Part shown: piece by piece, positions 34,643-36,791 of the stretch | How the letters are laid out: each line of letters begins with the position of its first letter | How positions within the stretch are numbered: position 1 is the stretch's first letter | NCBI GenBank assembly: GCA_025360225.1 | Contig: JANYCN010000029.1 | Coordinates: forward strand, 1 to 36,791 | Source: Actinomycetes bacterium | GTDB taxonomy: Bacteria; Actinomycetota; Thermoleophilia; Gaiellales; F1-60-MAGs149 | DNA length: 36,791 nt | Direction: 5' to 3' | Position numbers and translations under genes: made by a program | The notes under the pieces: model-generated | The model's database searches: none | Told to the model about the DNA's origin: nothing | Seen by the model: the letters and a program-made list of their open reading frames with translations, nothing else

Positions 34643-35323
34643 ATGCCCCGCACATTTGAAGAGACCGGGCTCGTCCGCGCCCAGGCGAAGTGGGTCCGCT
34701 CGTCGGCGCGCAAGGCACGCATCGTGCTCGAGCACATCCGCGGCCTGAACGCGACGCAGGCGCGCACGGTGCTGGCGTTCACGACCCGCGACGTCGCAAA
34801 GGACATCGACAAGGTGCTCGCCTCGGCGATCGCCAACGCGGTCAACAACCACGGACTCGACGAGGAGACTCTCGTCGTGCACGAGGCGTTCGCCGACGAA
34901 GGCGTCACCGCGAAGCGCTTCAAGCCGCGTGCTCGCGGGCGAGCGATGACGATCCGCAAGCGCACCTCGCACGTCACGATCCTGCTTCGCTCCACTGCAC
35001 CGATCGTCGTCGAGACGGCCCCTGCCGCCACGAAGGTCGCCACCGCGAAGACGACGCCAAAGGCAGCCTCGGCGAAGGCCGAGGAGGTCGTCGTCGAGGC
35101 GTCCGTGGCAGGCGTCGAGGAAGCGGTCGCGATCGTCGAGGATGCCCCGGCAAAGCCGAAGCGCACCCGCACCGCGAAGCCGAAGGTCGAGAAGGACGTG
35201 ACCGAGGACGACGCGGCGGCCGCCGAAGCGTTCGGCACGACGGAGGAGCCCGTAACGGCCGCCGTTGACGACACCAACACCACCACGGAGCCGACGGTTG
35301 ACGCCGCCGGTGAGGAGGCCTGA
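34643..35323 (+). CDS. rplV: 50S ribosomal protein L22 with long C-terminal extension
   Basis: The first 118 residues are a normal L22 ([57 protein letters not shown]). About 108 further residues rich in Ala, Thr, Pro, Lys and Glu follow, ending in an acidic part ([20 protein letters not shown]). The frame is continuous and overlaps rpsC by one base, so the tail is real in this sequence. Similar disordered tails are known on L22 in some Actinomycetota. The tail would lie on the ribosome surface near the tunnel exit; its role is unknown. Confidence 0.96.
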   Translation: MPRTFEETGLVRAQAKWVRSSARKARIVLEHIRGLNATQARTVLAFTTRDVAKDIDKVLASAIANAVNNHGLDEETLVVHEAFADEGVTAKRFKPRARGRAMTIRKRTSHVTILLRSTAPIVVETAPAATKVATAKTTPKAASAKAEEVVVEASVAGVEEAVAIVEDAPAKPKRTRTAKPKVEKDVTEDDAAAAEAFGTTEEPVTAAVDDTNTTTEPTVDAAGEEA

Positions 35324-36321
35324 TGGGGCAGAAGATCCATCCCGGTGGCCTTCGTGTCGGGATCATTCACGACTGGAAGTCGAACTGGTACACCGAGAAG
35401 GACTTCGGTCGTTACCTGCTCGAGGACATCCGCATCCGCGAGCACATCTACGGGAAGCTGTCGCACGCCGGCCTCTCCGACATCCACATCAAGAAGGACT
35501 CGCAGAAGGTTACGATCGACATCTACACGGCGCGTCCCGGCATCGTCATCGGCAAGTCCGGTTCCGAGGTCGACGCGCTGCGCAAGGTGATCGGCGCGAT
35601 CACGGGACGCAACGTCCAGATCAACATCAATGAGATCAAGCGACCTGAGCTTGACGCCAAGCTGATGGCGCAGAACGTCGCCGAGCAGCTGCAGAACCGC
35701 GTGTCGTTCCGACGCGCGATGAAGCGCTCGCTCGCGTCGGCCGTTCGCTCCGGTGCCGTCGGCGTCAAGGTTCGTTGCTCGGGTCGCCTTGGTGGAACGG
35801 AGATGTCGCGCTCGGAGCAGTACTCCGAGGGGCGCGTGCCGCTGCACACCCTTCGCGCGGACATCGACTACGGCTTCGTCGAGGCGAAGACGACCTATGG
35901 CCGAATCGGCGTCAAGGTCTGGATCAACAAGGGCGAGATCATGCCCGAGGGGTACGAGGTCACCGGTGCACAGACGCGTCTCGGCGAGGTCGACGCTCGA
36001 CGTCGTCTTGGCGGTGCGCGCGCTGCGATCGAGGATCTCGGTCCCGCGCGTCCAGCTCGAGCCCGCCGTCCCGGTGGCCCGGGCGGTCCCGGTGGCCCGG
36101 GTGGTCCCGGCGGTGGGCAGGGTGGCGGTCGCGGTCGCGGCCCCGGCCAGGGCGGCCCGAACCAGGGTCGTGGCGGCGCTCGCCCAGGCGAGGCGCCGAA
36201 GGTCGACCTCGGCGGCGCGACCGGTCGTCGGCCGCGTCCGAAGGGCGAGCGTCCATCGGCCCAGCAGCCGCCGGCCGTTCCCCCGACCTCCGACGCTGCC
36301 CCCGAGGGGAGTGACGTCTGA
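35323..36321 (+). CDS. rpsC: 30S ribosomal protein S3 with Gly/Pro-rich tail
   Basis: This is a 332-residue S3. Residues 1-220 are standard, with the KH RNA-binding motif ([20 protein letters not shown]) and [20 protein letters not shown] plus [20 protein letters not shown]. The last 90 or so residues are a low-complexity tail: repeated GGP units (about 36073-36114), [10 protein letters not shown]-type sequence, then a Pro/Ala-rich end. The tail is probably disordered and may bind RNA or protein. It is coupled to rplV and rplP by one-base overlaps. Confidence 0.96.
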   Translation: MGQKIHPGGLRVGIIHDWKSNWYTEKDFGRYLLEDIRIREHIYGKLSHAGLSDIHIKKDSQKVTIDIYTARPGIVIGKSGSEVDALRKVIGAITGRNVQININEIKRPELDAKLMAQNVAEQLQNRVSFRRAMKRSLASAVRSGAVGVKVRCSGRLGGTEMSRSEQYSEGRVPLHTLRADIDYGFVEAKTTYGRIGVKVWINKGEIMPEGYEVTGAQTRLGEVDARRRLGGARAAIEDLGPARPARARRPGGPGGPGGPGGPGGGQGGGRGRGPGQGGPNQGRGGARPGEAPKVDLGGATGRRPRPKGERPSAQQPPAVPPTSDAAPEGSDV

Positions 36322-36746
36322 TGTTGCTGCCCCGTAGGGTGAAGCACCGCAAGGTCATGCGTGGTCGCCGCACTGGCATGGCCAAGGGTGGCACGCAGGT
36401 CTACTTCGGTGAGTACGGGCTGAAGGCGCTCGAGGAGGGCTGGATCTCGAGCCGCCAGATCGAGGCTGCTCGTATCGCGATGACCCGCAAGATCAAGCGC
36501 GGCGGTAAGGTCTGGATCAACATCTTCCCGGACAAGCCCGTCACGAAGAAGCCGCTCGAGACCCGCATGGGATCGGGCAAGGGCTCGCCCGAGTTCTGGG
36601 TCGCGGTTGTCAAGCCCGGTCGTGTCATGTTCGAGCTCGCCGGCGTCCCGGAACCGCTCGCTCGCGAGGCGATCCGCCTGGCACAGCAGAAGCTCCCGAT
36701 CCGCTGCAAGTTCGTCTCGAAAGAGGGTGATCTCCTTGAAGGCTAA
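36321..36746 (+). CDS. rplP: 50S ribosomal protein L16
   Basis: This is a 141-residue protein near the A site and the peptidyl-transferase centre. [40 protein letters not shown] and [20 protein letters not shown] are conserved. Its 3' end overlaps the start of rpmC by 11 bases. Confidence 0.97.
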   Translation: MLLPRRVKHRKVMRGRRTGMAKGGTQVYFGEYGLKALEEGWISSRQIEAARIAMTRKIKRGGKVWINIFPDKPVTKKPLETRMGSGKGSPEFWVAVVKPGRVMFELAGVPEPLAREAIRLAQQKLPIRCKFVSKEGDLLEG

Positions 36747-36791
36747 CGAGGTCCGCTCCCTTGAGGTCGACGAGTTGACCGAGAAGCTCTC
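36736..36791 (+). CDS. rpmC: 50S ribosomal protein L29, 5' part (cut by window end)
   Basis: Starting at TTG 36736, the frame reads [18 protein letters not shown] and runs off the window. This is the typical L29 N-terminus, and L29 follows L16 in bacterial S10 operons. GAGGG at 36723-36727 inside rplP would be its ribosome-binding site. Confidence 0.85.
   Translation, partial: MKANEVRSLEVDELTEKL

Overview
The window reads as a chromosomal segment of a high-GC bacterium, most likely a deep-branching Actinomycetota (Thermoleophilia-like). The grounds are the actinobacterial style of RpoB and RpoC, frequent GTG/TTG starts, ATGA/GTGA overlaps, apparent leaderless promoters, and long low-complexity tails on ribosomal proteins L22 and S3. 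The class-level placement is inference; no rRNA or tRNA gene was seen.

Layout. (1) 1-4700 is accessory: the end of a dispersed repeat, a VapBC-type toxin-antitoxin pair whose antitoxin lacks a visible start codon, a NIPSNAP-like protein, a short exported protein, a long secreted beta-propeller-like gene broken by three frameshifts, and a second PIN-toxin/HTH-antitoxin pair on the minus strand. (2) 4736-13681 is the rpoB-rpoC operon, with a strong hairpin terminator, a repeat copy between the two genes, and a large insertion in RpoC. (3) 13795-17964 holds a 27-codon signal-peptide-like ORF, a membrane HD-GYP protein with its own promoter and palindrome, and a coupled trio: hydroxyacid dehydrogenase, methionine aminopeptidase, short FAD oxidoreductase. 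(4) 17936-22636 (minus) is a polyamine-type ABC transporter operon potA-potD-potB-potC plus a small exported protein; a 14-bp perfect hairpin lies between potD and potB. (5) 22746-25685 (plus, divergent from potA) is a three-gene split glutamate-synthase-like system (class II amidotransferase, GXGXG domain, FMN domain) of the GlxBCD/MgsABC type, ending in a third repeat copy. (6) bioY and msrB (minus). (7) 27398 to the end is the str-S10 region: rpsL-rpsG-fusA-tuf-rpsJ-rplC-rplD-rplW-rplB-rpsS-rplV-rpsC-rplP-(rpmC), all plus strand and tightly packed.

How the parts may work together. Regions 2 and 7 are core transcription and translation. The divergent pot and glx-like operons share a 109-bp intergenic region and probably form an uptake-plus-assimilation unit for an amine or other nitrogenous solute; the substrate is not visible from sequence.

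Most unusual features: a family of dispersed elements (about 120-256 bp) with terminal inverted repeats and a 24-bp identical core, found beside the vapBC pair, inside the rpoBC operon and at the stop codon of the FMN-domain gene; the tiny peptide ending in Lys-Gly-Trp; the RpoC insertion; and the palindrome overlapping the likely -35 of rpoBC.
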